Below the pieces are notes generated by a model. It searched no databases. It was not told the origin of the DNA and worked only from the letters and a program-made list of their open reading frames with translations. DNA of 11,356 nucleotides. Origin: Actinosomnolentus pattersoniae (SeqCode). Its GTDB lineage: Bacteria > Actinomycetota > UBA4738. Where the stretch lies: positions 1 to 11,356 of the forward strand of contig JACDCJ010000041.1 in assembly GCA_013817655.1 (NCBI GenBank), given 5' to 3'. The position numbers and the translations under genes were made by a program. Each line of letters starts with the position of its first letter. Within the stretch, counting starts at the first letter, position 1. Of this stretch, positions 1 through 5,697 are shown in pieces.

Positions 1-201
1 GATCTCCTCCTTCACTTCCACCAAGGCCTGTCGGACCTTCGTCTCCGCCTCCCGCTCGGCATCGGCCACCACCATGGCCGCCCGAGACTCCGCGGTTTCC
101 AGCCGGCGGGAAGCGAACACCCGGCGGCCGATCACCCCGACGGCGAAACCGATCGCGAGCCCGATCGCCACGGCGAGCGCCGCCACGAGCGCGGTTGTCA
201 T
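1..201 (-). CDS. rny: Ribonuclease Y, N-terminal part (partial)
   Basis: This is the first 67 codons of an endoribonuclease Y; the rest lies beyond the left edge. RNase Y is a membrane-anchored enzyme that makes initiating cuts in mRNA decay in many Gram-positive bacteria. The visible part is a hydrophobic anchor at about residues 4-25 (alanine, valine, isoleucine and glycine rich), a basic stretch (GRRVFASRR), then a charged helical segment containing AEREAETK and ending VKEEI. That is the usual anchor plus coiled-coil start of the family. The KH and HD domains are not in the window, so the call rests on the N-terminus and on position after recA-recX. The ATG at 201-199 has a strong AGGAGG site 5 nt upstream. 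A 309-nt gap separates it from recX, and a candidate promoter at 441-413 suggests its own transcription. Other membrane-anchored coiled-coil proteins cannot be fully excluded. Confidence 0.85.
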   Translation of the reverse strand, partial: MTTALVAALAVAIGLAIGFAVGVIGRRVFASRRLETAESRAAMVVADAEREAETKVRQALVEVKEEI

Positions 202-286
202 CGTTTCCTCCTGTCCCAACGCAAGGAAGCCAAGCCGGAGGCCACTTCGGCCACCTGCTCGGCGACGTGATGAATCGGGCGGAGGT

Positions 287-357
287 CGAGTTCTAGATCA
301 GGGCCCTGCCCGCCAGCGTGGGCCCTTCAGGATTCCACAGATCGATCGATGAACTCG
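287..357 (-). promoter_or_regulatory. Nested stem-loop in the putative rny leader
   Basis: Three nested complementary pairs are visible. The outer arms are 287-293 and 351-357 (CGAGTTC/GAACTCG, 7 bp). The middle arms are GATC at 296-299 and 344-347. The inner arms are 300-306 and 320-326 (AGGGCCC/GGGCCCT, 7 bp) with a 13-nt loop. The middle and inner stems are directly adjacent on one side, so they could stack. No T-run follows, so it does not look like an intrinsic terminator. A role in controlling rny expression is inference only. Confidence 0.4.
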
Positions 358-412
358 GTTCACGTGTCGTATCCGAACAGATCTCTCCAAGAATGGCCTC
401 TCTCTATTTCAC

Positions 413-441
413 AATGTACGGCGGGTGGGCACCCCTTGCAA
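413..441 (-). promoter_or_regulatory. Candidate sigma70-type promoter for rny
   Basis: On the minus strand, TTGCAA (441-436) and TACATT (418-413) are separated by exactly 17 nt. Each hexamer matches four of six consensus positions. A start near 406 would give a leader of about 205 nt. It is the best-spaced pair I found in the recX-rny gap, but matches of this quality can occur by chance. Confidence 0.4.
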
Positions 442-510
442 CCCTTCGGCGACCGCGAGGTGACGCTCAGGCAGCGAAGGGGGTGGGTCAAGCAGCAAAG
501 GCGGGGTGGC

Positions 511-1029
511 TCAGGCGTCGACGTCGGGCTCCTCGACCGGGCCGAAGACCTCCTGTAAGGCTTCCCTCGCGGCTTGCCGGGCGATGCCAGGCCCGTAGCC
601 CCGTCGCATCAGGAGCCCGTGCAGACGGCGAAACGCCACCTCGGGCGAGAGCCCGCGCATCCGCGGGGCGCGTCGAGAGGCCAGGGCGGCCGCCCGCTCC
701 GTCTCCTCACCGGCCCCCCTCAGGGCCTGTTCCTGCACCACCTCGGACACTCCCCTTTGGCGGAGCGCCGCTTTGATCGCACGGTCGCCGGACAGGCGCG
801 TCGTCACGTGGGAGCGAACCAGCTCCCTGGCGAAACGGTCGTCGTCCACCAGGCCCGCGTCGAGCAGGCCATCTACGGTGGACCGGACGTCTTCCGCTTG
901 GAAACCCGCCTGGAGGAGGCGACGCTCGAGCTCTTGCCGACTTCGCCACCGGACGGCCAGGAGTCCCAGGGCCCGATCCTTCGCGGTCCCTCGTGGTGCG
1001 CGGGATCGGGCCCCCCGGGGGCCGGTCAA
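511..1029 (-). CDS. recX: Regulatory protein RecX
   Basis: RecX binds RecA filaments and limits RecA activity in recombination and the SOS response. The 172-residue product has the family's helical-repeat pattern. It shows a first repeat with RSRQELERRLLQAGF (about 29-43), then LLDAGLVDDDRFARELVRS (55-73), the most characteristic RecX signature, then further repeats to about 162 and a short acidic tail (VEEPDVDA). Length is normal. The start is taken as TTG at 1029-1027, because an AAGGGG ribosome-binding site (1042-1037) sits 7 nt upstream and overlaps the recA stop codon. The gap to recA is only 11 nt, so the two genes are surely cotranscribed and probably translationally coupled, placing recX under the LexA-controlled recA promoter. 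Confidence 0.93.
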   Translation of the reverse strand: MTGPRGARSRAPRGTAKDRALGLLAVRWRSRQELERRLLQAGFQAEDVRSTVDGLLDAGLVDDDRFARELVRSHVTTRLSGDRAIKAALRQRGVSEVVQEQALRGAGEETERAAALASRRAPRMRGLSPEVAFRRLHGLLMRRGYGPGIARQAAREALQEVFGPVEEPDVDA

Positions 1030-1036
1030 GCCCCTT

Positions 1037-1042
1037 CCCCTT
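1037..1042 (-). promoter_or_regulatory. recX ribosome-binding site overlapping recA stop
   Basis: AAGGGG on the minus strand shares bases with the recA stop codon TAA (1043-1041) and lies 7 nt before the TTG start of recX. This supports the TTG start and suggests coupled translation. A second AAGGGG at 1036-1031 lies only 1 nt from the start and is too close to be the main site. Confidence 0.65.
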
Positions 1043-2102
1043 AGCTTGCCGGCGCCCCGGCGGGCTCGCCTGCGGGCTCCTCGAGGTGGATGACCTCCGC
1101 ACCGTCATCGTCGAACGAGGTGAGCCCAACGGCCTCACGAACCTTTCGCTCGATCTCGAGGGCGAGCTGCCGGTGTTCGGTCAGGAACTGCCGGGAGTTC
1201 TCCCGGCCCTGCCCCAGCTGTTCGCCCTCGTACGTGTACCAGGCGCCACTCTTCTTCACGATCTCGGTGGCGACTCCGACGTCGAGGAGGCTGCCCTCCT
1301 TCGAAACCCCCTTGCCGTACATGATGTCGAACTCCGCCTGGCGGAACGGCGGCGCGAGCTTGTTCTTGACTACCTTCGCCCGCACCCGGGAGCCCACTAC
1401 TTCCGTGCCCTCTTTGAGGTTGTCGATCTTGCGGACGTCCAGCCGCACCGAGGAGTAGAACTTCAGCGCCCGCCCGCCGGTGGTGGTTTCCGGCGAGCCG
1501 AACATCACGCCGATCTTCTCCCGAAGCTGGTTGATGAACACGGCGGTGGTCTCGAAGCGGCTGAGAGAGCCGGCCAGCTTTCGCATGGCCTGGGACATCA
1601 GCCTGGCCTGGAGGCCGACGTGAGAGTCACCCATCTCGCCCTCGATCTCCGCTCGTGGCACCAGGGCGGCCACCGAGTCGATGACCACGAGGTCGACGGC
1701 CCCCGAGCGCACCATCATGTCGGCGATCTCGAGCGCCTGCTCCCCGTTGTCCGGCTGGGACACCAGCAGCTCGTCGATGTTCACGCCGAGTGCTCTCGCA
1801 TAGGTCGGATCCAGGGCGTGCTCGGCGTCGATGAAAATGGCGATGCCGCCCTGCTGCTGCGCCTCCGCGATGATGTGCAGGCACACCGTGGTCTTCCCGG
1901 AGCCCTCGGGACCGTAGACCTCGACGATCCGCCCGCGTGGGATGCCCCCAATCCCGAGCGCCACGTCCAGGGCCAGCGAGCCGGTCGGGATGACGGAGAC
2001 CCCCTGGCCGGCGGGATGCTCTCCGAGCCGCATGACGGCCCCCTTCCCGAACTGCCGCTCGATCTGCGACAGCGTCACTTCCAGCATCTTGTCTCGATCC
2101 AT
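1041..2102 (-). CDS. recA: Recombinase RecA
   Basis: RecA forms ATP-dependent filaments on single-stranded DNA, drives strand exchange and stimulates LexA self-cleavage. The 353-residue product is full length. Visible features are the Walker A motif GPEGSGKTT (64-72), the IDAEHALD segment with the catalytic glutamate (about 94), LVVIDSVAAL (138-147, Walker B region), loop L1 around 153-163 (IEGEMGDSHVG), the DNA-binding loop L2 region (about 194-210, EKIGVMFGSPETTTGG), and an acidic C-terminal tail from about 331. No intein interrupts it. The reading frame stays open upstream to an ATG at 2210, but the ATG at 2102-2100 is chosen because GAGGAGG lies 8 nt before it and the protein then begins MDRDKMLEVTLSQIE, as usual for RecA. 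recX follows after 11 nt. Expression is expected to be DNA-damage inducible through the LexA box at 2255-2270. Confidence 0.99.
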   Translation of the reverse strand: MDRDKMLEVTLSQIERQFGKGAVMRLGEHPAGQGVSVIPTGSLALDVALGIGGIPRGRIVEVYGPEGSGKTTVCLHIIAEAQQQGGIAIFIDAEHALDPTYARALGVNIDELLVSQPDNGEQALEIADMMVRSGAVDLVVIDSVAALVPRAEIEGEMGDSHVGLQARLMSQAMRKLAGSLSRFETTAVFINQLREKIGVMFGSPETTTGGRALKFYSSVRLDVRKIDNLKEGTEVVGSRVRAKVVKNKLAPPFRQAEFDIMYGKGVSKEGSLLDVGVATEIVKKSGAWYTYEGEQLGQGRENSRQFLTEHRQLALEIERKVREAVGLTSFDDDGAEVIHLEEPAGEPAGAPAS

Positions 2103-2110
2103 CCCCGGAA

Positions 2111-2117
2111 CCTCCTC
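2111..2117 (-). promoter_or_regulatory. recA ribosome-binding site
   Basis: GAGGAGG lies 8 nt upstream of the ATG at 2102 and decides this start over the in-frame ATG at 2210, which has no comparable site and would add 36 arginine- and glycine-rich residues not typical of RecA. Confidence 0.85.
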
Positions 2118-2247
2118 GACCCACCGCGCCGTGCCGCCACGCGAATCCCGCCTCGGCGGATGCCCGGCGACTCCTCTTGTTGGACGGACTCTAGAGGGGG
2201 GGTCCGACATAAATTACACCCATGTCGTTCTGTGGTCCATGGCGGCG

Positions 2248-2276
2248 ATCATATCCGAACGTGTGTTCGGGATCAA
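2248..2276 (-). promoter_or_regulatory. recA promoter
   Basis: On the minus strand, TTGATC (2276-2271) and TATGAT (2253-2248) are separated by exactly 17 nt. The -10 element matches five of six consensus positions. Transcription would start near 2241, giving a leader of about 140 nt before the recA ATG. It begins 22 nt beyond the thpR stop codon, and no terminator separates thpR from recA, so some read-through from the upstream genes is likely. Confidence 0.8.
2255..2270. promoter_or_regulatory. LexA (SOS) box in the recA promoter
   Basis: The palindrome CCGAAC-N4-GTTCGG reads CGAACACACGTTCG on the minus strand. That fits every position of the Gram-positive/actinobacterial SOS box (CGAAC-R-N-R-Y-GTTYG). 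It occupies the spacer between the -35 and -10 elements, so bound LexA would block RNA polymerase directly. LexA itself is not encoded in this window. Confidence 0.92.
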
Positions 2277-2298
2277 GAATCCGCGCCTCTTTCTTTCC

Positions 2299-2898
2299 TC
2301 AGACGCCCGGGCCCAGGCTCCATCGTTCGAGCGCCTCGTAGCTTGCGCCGCGGGGAGAGAGGTGGCTCGCGTACAGAACCAGCCGATCGACAGGGAAGGA
2401 CGCCGAGTCGGTCCGTGCCTCCAGGACGCCAGGAATGAGGTCCCGGACCTCTCGTGGGGGGTCGAGGCGAGCGAGGGTGAGGTGCGGCTTCGGCCCCCGC
2501 TTCTCGGCGACGTAGCGTGCGGCCAGCGCCTCGTCGAGCAACCTCGAGATCCGGGCGAGCCGGCGCTCCTCGTCCGCGATCCCGACCCAGAGGACCCTCG
2601 CCCGGCGGGGCGTCGGGAACGCGCCGACGCCGCTGAGCCGGGTGTCGAATGCACCGTTCCCGGCGGCGACCGACGCGACCGCCAGACGGACGTCCTCCAC
2701 GATGCCGGGGGGAGTCCTTCCCAGGAACTTCAGCGTCGCATGCCATCCCTCGACGCGGGTCCAGCGAACGCCGGGGATGGGCCGGCGAAAGGATGCAATG
2801 ACCTCATCGAGCCGACTCTTCACGTCCTCGGGGAGGTCGATCGCCACGAAGAGCCGCAGGGGTTTCTCCTCAGACGACGTCCGCGCCCTTGACGGCAT
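2299..2898 (-). CDS. thpR: RNA 2',3'-cyclic phosphodiesterase (2H family, ThpR)
   Basis: ThpR-type enzymes open 2',3'-cyclic phosphates at RNA ends and show 2'-5' RNA ligase activity in vitro. The two catalytic histidine motifs of the 2H phosphoesterase superfamily are HATL (53-56, within GWHATLKFLG) and HLTL (139-142, within PKPHLTLARL), at the usual spacing. The family start RLFVAIDLP is at 15-23. Length is 199 residues from the ATG at 2898, about 13 more than typical. That ATG follows the cinA stop by 3 nt. A GAGGAG sequence lies just before an in-frame CTG at 2859-2857 that would give the usual family N-terminus, so the true start is uncertain. The gene closes the RodZ-like-pgsA-cinA-thpR block; its cellular substrate is not known from context. 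Confidence 0.92.
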   Translation of the reverse strand: MPSRARTSSEEKPLRLFVAIDLPEDVKSRLDEVIASFRRPIPGVRWTRVEGWHATLKFLGRTPPGIVEDVRLAVASVAAGNGAFDTRLSGVGAFPTPRRARVLWVGIADEERRLARISRLLDEALAARYVAEKRGPKPHLTLARLDPPREVRDLIPGVLEARTDSASFPVDRLVLYASHLSPRGASYEALERWSLGPGV

Positions 2899-2901
2899 CC
2901 T

Positions 2902-4140
2902 TCAGGAACGTCGACTCAGGAATCGTCGCAGCGTGTCGAGGGCCGACTGCTCGGACCACCGCCGCACCTGGTCGCGATCTCCGGGGGCACGAAACGACGA
3001 GGACTCCTCCGCCCCCTTGGCCGATAGCGCGACGCACACCGTCCCGGCGGGCTTGCCGTCGTGCGGCTCGGGCCCCGCCACGCCGGTGAGCGCGAGTCCG
3101 ATGTCGGCGCCGAATATCTCTCGGGCCCCCCTCGCCATCTCGCGAGCGCACTCCTCGCTGACCACCCCCGCGCGCTCGATCGTTTCCCGGGCCACGCCGA
3201 GGACCTTCCGCTTCGACTCGGGCGTGTAGCAGACGGCCGAGCCCTTGAAGTACACCGACGCGCCGGGGGCGAGAGACAGCCGCACGCCCAGGCTTCCTCC
3301 CGTGAGGGACTCGGCGCACGCGACCGTCCATCCGTGGGCCTTGAGGTCGCGCCCCACCACCTGTTCGAGCTCCTCGTCACCGGTCGTGAAAACGTGCGCG
3401 CCGAGACGCTCAGCGACCTCCTCGGCGAGGGGCCGGATGAGCGCCTCCGCCTCCCCCCGGGTGGTGGCCTTGGCCGTCAGCCGAACCTTCACCTCTCCCG
3501 AGGACGCCAGGTAGGCGATGCTCGGGTTGGCGGAGGCGCGGAACAGGTCATCCAGGATTTCCGAGACTCGCGCCTCGGCGATCCCGGTCACACGAAGGAG
3601 ACGGGACACGAGCGTGGTCGGGCCGGCGAGCTCCGCGAGCTCCGGCAGTATCGTGCCCGTCATCATCTCCCGCATCTCGGCGGGCACCCCCGCCACCGCG
3701 TACACGCTCTTGCCGTCACGCTCGCAGATGAGCCCCGGAGCCGTTCCACGATCGGGAAGGAGGTACCGAGTTCCCTCCGGGACGTCGCATTGCTGCAGGT
3801 TCGCCTCCGGCATCGAGCGCCCGAGTCGCCGGTACTTCTCGCGAAGGAACGACTCGATCTCCGGGCGACGGACGAGCCGGACTTCAAGGGCGCGGGCGAG
3901 ACCCTCCCGGGTGATGTCGTCCTGGGTGGGCCCGAGACCTCCCGTGGAAAGGACGATCTCGGCCCTCGAGAGCGCCAGCCGGAACGCGCCGGCGATGCGC
4001 TCCTCGTTGTCGCCGACCGCCTGGTGGTGCAGCACATCGACGCCTATCTCCGCCAGGCGTTCGGAAATCCATTGGGCGTTGTTGTTGCAGATCTGCCCGA
4101 GCAGGATCTCGGTGCCCACGCCCAGGATCTCGGCCCTCAC
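2902..4140 (-). CDS. cinA: CinA: competence/damage-inducible protein A, NMN amidohydrolase type
   Basis: The 412-residue product has both CinA domains. The N-terminal MoCF-like domain (about 4-165) begins AEILGVGTEILLGQI and holds STGGLGPTQDD (65-75) and VAGVPAEM (149-156); it is linked to ADP-ribose pyrophosphatase activity in studied members. The C-terminal CinA domain (about 255-408) holds ACAESLTGG (274-282) and LALTGVAGPEP (349-359) and deamidates nicotinamide mononucleotide, recycling the by-product of NAD-dependent DNA ligase. GTG at 4140 is chosen because it starts the conserved sequence and overlaps the pgsA stop by 4 nt (GTGA); the open frame upstream lies over pgsA. The preceding Shine-Dalgarno match is weak, so coupling to pgsA translation is likely. 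The pgsA-cinA-(thpR)-recA order is a common Gram-positive arrangement. Confidence 0.96.
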   Translation of the reverse strand: MRAEILGVGTEILLGQICNNNAQWISERLAEIGVDVLHHQAVGDNEERIAGAFRLALSRAEIVLSTGGLGPTQDDITREGLARALEVRLVRRPEIESFLREKYRRLGRSMPEANLQQCDVPEGTRYLLPDRGTAPGLICERDGKSVYAVAGVPAEMREMMTGTILPELAELAGPTTLVSRLLRVTGIAEARVSEILDDLFRASANPSIAYLASSGEVKVRLTAKATTRGEAEALIRPLAEEVAERLGAHVFTTGDEELEQVVGRDLKAHGWTVACAESLTGGSLGVRLSLAPGASVYFKGSAVCYTPESKRKVLGVARETIERAGVVSEECAREMARGAREIFGADIGLALTGVAGPEPHDGKPAGTVCVALSAKGAEESSSFRAPGDRDQVRRWSEQSALDTLRRFLSRRS

Positions 4141-4706
4141 GGTCGCTTCTCTTGAGGGGGCGGCGGCGCGACCCCGCGGAGCCTCATCGACCGGAGCACG
4201 TAGTCGATTCCCGTGGAGATCGTGAGCCCGAGCGCGACGGCCAGCACCCCGAGTCTCACCGGAGTCCACCCGGAGGCCAGAGGGAGCAGGTAAAGCGTGA
4301 TCGCCAGAAGCTGAAAGCTCGTTTTCCACTTCGCCAGGTTCGAGGCGGGCATGGCGATCCCCCGCCTCCCGAGCATCGCCCGCAGGAGCGTTACCCCGAC
4401 CTCACGCACGAGGATCACCACCGCCACCCACACGGGAAACCGGCCGAGAGCGCTCAGCGCCACGAGGGGCGCCGCGACGAACACCTTGTCGGCCAGCGGG
4501 TCGAGCCACTCCCCCGTACTGGTTCTCGTGCCGTAGCGCCGCGCGAGGTAGCCGTCCAGCCCGTCGCTCAGGGCCCCAGCCAGGAAGATGGCCGCGGCCG
4601 CGTATGCCGCTCCGCGATCCTCGGAAAGTACGAGCGCAACCAACAGGGGGACGAGGAGGATCCGGCCGACGGAGATGAGGTTCGGCCAGCCGAGGCCGAG
4701 GGTCAG
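4137..4706 (-). CDS. pgsA: CDP-alcohol phosphatidyltransferase, probably phosphatidylglycerophosphate synthase
   Basis: This integral membrane enzyme would transfer the phosphatidyl group from CDP-diacylglycerol to glycerol 3-phosphate, the committed step to phosphatidylglycerol and cardiolipin. The complete family motif DxxDGxxAR-x8-GxxxDxxxD is present as DGLDGYLAR ... GEWLDPLAD (about 48-73 from the start used here), with several hydrophobic segments before and after. No ATG, GTG or TTG lies far enough upstream. The first such codon, TTG at 4643-4641, would cut into the first membrane helix and lose the conserved PNLISVGRILL-type N-terminus. I therefore place the start at CTG 4706-4704, which overlaps the TGA of the preceding gene by 4 nt and gives 189 residues, a normal length. 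The downstream end overlaps cinA by 4 nt. The glycerol phosphate specificity comes from gene context; sister enzymes share the motif. Confidence 0.88.
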   Translation of the reverse strand: MTLGLGWPNLISVGRILLVPLLVALVLSEDRGAAYAAAAIFLAGALSDGLDGYLARRYGTRTSTGEWLDPLADKVFVAAPLVALSALGRFPVWVAVVILVREVGVTLLRAMLGRRGIAMPASNLAKWKTSFQLLAITLYLLPLASGWTPVRLGVLAVALGLTISTGIDYVLRSMRLRGVAPPPPQEKRP

Positions 4707-5437
4707 CTGCTGACGTCGGATGGCGAAGCCTCCGATTCGGGTGGCCGGAACGACGCCCGGAAGACGGCGTCGGGCTCCCCGAGGGCCCCGATCGACTGCC
4801 CGTTCACGGTTAGCTCCGCCACGCCGCCACGGGCGATCTGGACCTCGATCCCCACCTCCCCCTCGAACGAGATCGCCTCGTCCTGCTCGAGGCGGTACGC
4901 CCGCGTCTCACCATCCACGGTGACAACCGCCGTGACGGGCTCGAGGGCCTTCAGCGCCACCGTGACCTTCGGGGGCAGCACCCGGATGGCCCCCGCCCTC
5001 TCCAACGAGGCCCCTGGACTCGGTGCGGACTCCGGCCGGAATAGGCCAGTTGCGGCGAACAAGGCGACCGCCGATAGGGCGAGGACGATCAGGAAGGACC
5101 AGCTCGGGTGGTTTCGTACGGCGCTCGGAAGGTGGGGATGGGGGGAAGGGGGTCGCTGAACCGGGCCCGGGGCCGGCTCGGGGAGCGCCAGGCCCGGTCG
5201 GCCGAAATGGCGGTTGTAGACGCCAAGCACCTTATCGGCGTCGAGGCCGAGATACGTGGAGTACGACCGCAAGAAACCCCGCGCGTAGACCTGGCCGAGG
5301 AGGGTCTCGTAGCGCTCGCCCTCGAGCGCGTGCAGGAAATCCGCGCGGATCCGGGTCTCACGGCTGGCCTCCTCGATGGACTTTCCCCTCAGGAGGCGGG
5401 CCTTGCGAAGGGCGGGGCCGAGACCGGTTCGCTGCAC
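4703..5437 (-). CDS. RodZ-like membrane protein with N-terminal helix-turn-helix domain
   Basis: The 244-residue protein has a cytoplasmic Cro/CI-type HTH_25 domain (about 5-70: LRKARLLRGKSIEEASRETRIR ... VYARGFLRSYSTYLGLD). A proline-rich linker (about 83-112) follows, then one membrane helix (113-131) and an outside beta-rich domain (about 157-230) resembling DUF4115. This is the RodZ architecture; RodZ links the MreB cytoskeleton to the wall-synthesis machinery. Homologues in this position (such as B. subtilis YmfM) precede pgsA. Whether this organism has MreB cannot be seen, so a cell-shape role is inference. The GTG start at 5437 has no good Shine-Dalgarno site. A TAGAAT box ends 10 nt upstream, suggesting a nearly leaderless mRNA. 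Its stop overlaps the proposed pgsA start. Confidence 0.85.
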   Translation of the reverse strand: MQRTGLGPALRKARLLRGKSIEEASRETRIRADFLHALEGERYETLLGQVYARGFLRSYSTYLGLDADKVLGVYNRHFGRPGLALPEPAPGPVQRPPSPHPHLPSAVRNHPSWSFLIVLALSAVALFAATGLFRPESAPSPGASLERAGAIRVLPPKVTVALKALEPVTAVVTVDGETRAYRLEQDEAISFEGEVGIEVQIARGGVAELTVNGQSIGALGEPDAVFRASFRPPESEASPSDVSS

Positions 5438-5447
5438 TCAGCCCGGG

Positions 5448-5453
5448 ATTCTA
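5448..5453 (-). promoter_or_regulatory. Possible -10 box for the RodZ-like-pgsA-cinA-thpR block
   Basis: TAGAAT on the minus strand fits TANNNT and ends 10 nt before the GTG start, predicting an RNA start only a few bases before the coding region. No recognisable -35 sits 16-18 nt upstream. A perfect TTGACA at 5502-5497 is too far away (43 nt). Confidence 0.35.
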
Positions 5454-5523
5454 CCTGCCGCCCGCGAAGGCGCACCCGGGGCTCGGGCCGGATTCTTGTC
5501 AACCATCCTTCCCCGAATGGGGC

Positions 5524-5543
5524 CATCGGACTGGACACCGATG
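5524..5543. repeat. Inverted repeat around the -35 of the candidate sRNA promoter
   Basis: CATCGG (5524-5529) and CCGATG (5538-5543) flank an 8-nt centre. The -35 hexamer TGGACA (5532-5537) lies inside that centre. The symmetry would suit an operator, or simply a small hairpin; no regulator can be named. Confidence 0.4.
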
Positions 5544-5560
5544 AGGAGGCAGGGTATGGT
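5532..5560 (+). promoter_or_regulatory. Candidate plus-strand promoter for a small RNA
   Basis: TGGACA (5532-5537) and TATGGT (5555-5560) are separated by exactly 17 nt. The -35 matches five of six consensus positions and the -10 four of six. The predicted start, about 7 nt after the -10, falls at 5566-5567, exactly where the first stem of the downstream RNA structure begins. The strand is opposite to both neighbouring genes. Confidence 0.5.
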
Positions 5561-5566
5561 TCGGGA

Positions 5567-5651
5567 GTCACAGCACCGGATCGAACCTTCGGGTTCGAAA
5601 CGGTAAAGTGACGAAAGGGAGCGGGCCTTCGGGTTCGCTTCCTTTCTATTT
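5567..5651 (+). ncRNA. Candidate small RNA with two UUCG-capped stem-loops (unrecognised family)
   Basis: Hairpin 1 (5567-5612) has three stacked perfect stems: GTCAC/GTGAC, ACCG/CGGT and TCGAACC/GGTTCGA. They are separated by symmetrical internal loops (3x3 and 2x2) and capped by TTCG (5588-5591) closed by C-G. Hairpin 2 (5613-5646) is a 15-bp stem, also capped by TTCG (5628-5631), followed by TATTT, like an intrinsic terminator. Three of its pairs are G-U on the plus strand but become A-C mismatches on the minus strand. The cUUCGg loop, an exceptionally stable RNA tetraloop, also forms only from the plus strand. With the promoter at 5532-5560 this predicts an RNA of about 85 nt. I recognise no known family. 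It could instead be a two-part or bidirectional terminator for ftsK. It is not a tRNA. Confidence 0.5.
5613..5651 (+). terminator. Intrinsic terminator-like hairpin, possibly bidirectional
   Basis: GAAAGGGAGCGGGCC pairs with GGTTCGCTTCCTTTC through a TTCG loop. The stem base is A-T rich, and TATTT follows on the plus strand. On the minus strand the hairpin keeps 12 of 15 pairs and is followed by GTCACTTT, so it might also stop ftsK transcription. Confidence 0.5.
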
Positions 5652-5682
5652 GGGCGACGGGGTCCCGATCCGGTGGGTCCCC

Positions 5683-5697
5683 TTTCCCGGTGGGAAA
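5683..5697. repeat. Short inverted repeat just after ftsK
   Basis: TTTCCC (5683-5688) and GGGAAA (5692-5697) with a 3-nt centre begin 7 nt past the ftsK stop codon. No T-run follows on the minus strand, so it may only protect or delimit the 3' end of the mRNA. Confidence 0.35.

Larger units (their letters stand above)
202..510 (-). other. Non-coding gap between recX and rny: candidate long rny leader
   Basis: No convincing gene is seen in this 309-nt stretch on either strand. Read on the minus strand it holds, in order, a candidate promoter (441-413), a nested inverted-repeat structure (287-357) and the rny ribosome-binding site (about 207-212). If the promoter is real, rny mRNA has a leader of about 205 nt, long for a gene with a strong Shine-Dalgarno site. 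No hairpin followed by a T-run that would terminate recA-recX transcription was found, so read-through into rny is also possible. Confidence 0.5.

Noticed and set aside
300..326. AGGGCCC/GGGCCCT hairpin as an intrinsic terminator after recX
   Set aside because: No T-run follows on either strand, and it lies downstream of the candidate rny promoter rather than next to recX.
350..362. TGAAC-N3-GTTCA palindrome resembling a second LexA box near rny
   Set aside because: The half-sites are separated by 3 nt instead of the 4 required by the Gram-positive SOS box, so LexA binding is not supported.
294..366. A 21-codon GTG-started upstream ORF in the rny leader
   Set aside because: No ribosome-binding site at proper distance, and the composition gives no support for a real leader peptide.
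2103..2210. N-terminal extension of recA to an in-frame ATG at 2210
   Set aside because: The added 36 residues are not typical of RecA, the ATG lacks a ribosome-binding site, and a strong site precedes the ATG at 2102.
993..2438. Long plus-strand open frame opposite recA and neighbours
   Set aside because: It is the reverse-strand shadow of recA, with a histidine/arginine/proline-rich composition typical of such shadows and no recognisable domain.
5497..5502. Perfect TTGACA upstream of the RodZ-like gene
   Set aside because: There is no -10-like sequence 15-19 nt downstream; the TAGAAT box is 43 nt away, so it does not form a promoter pair.
5581..5640. tRNA-like T-arm sequence (GGTTCGA) in the ftsK downstream region
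   Set aside because: The flanking bases pair into a simple long hairpin with a UUCG loop; no acceptor stem, anticodon arm or D arm could be found.
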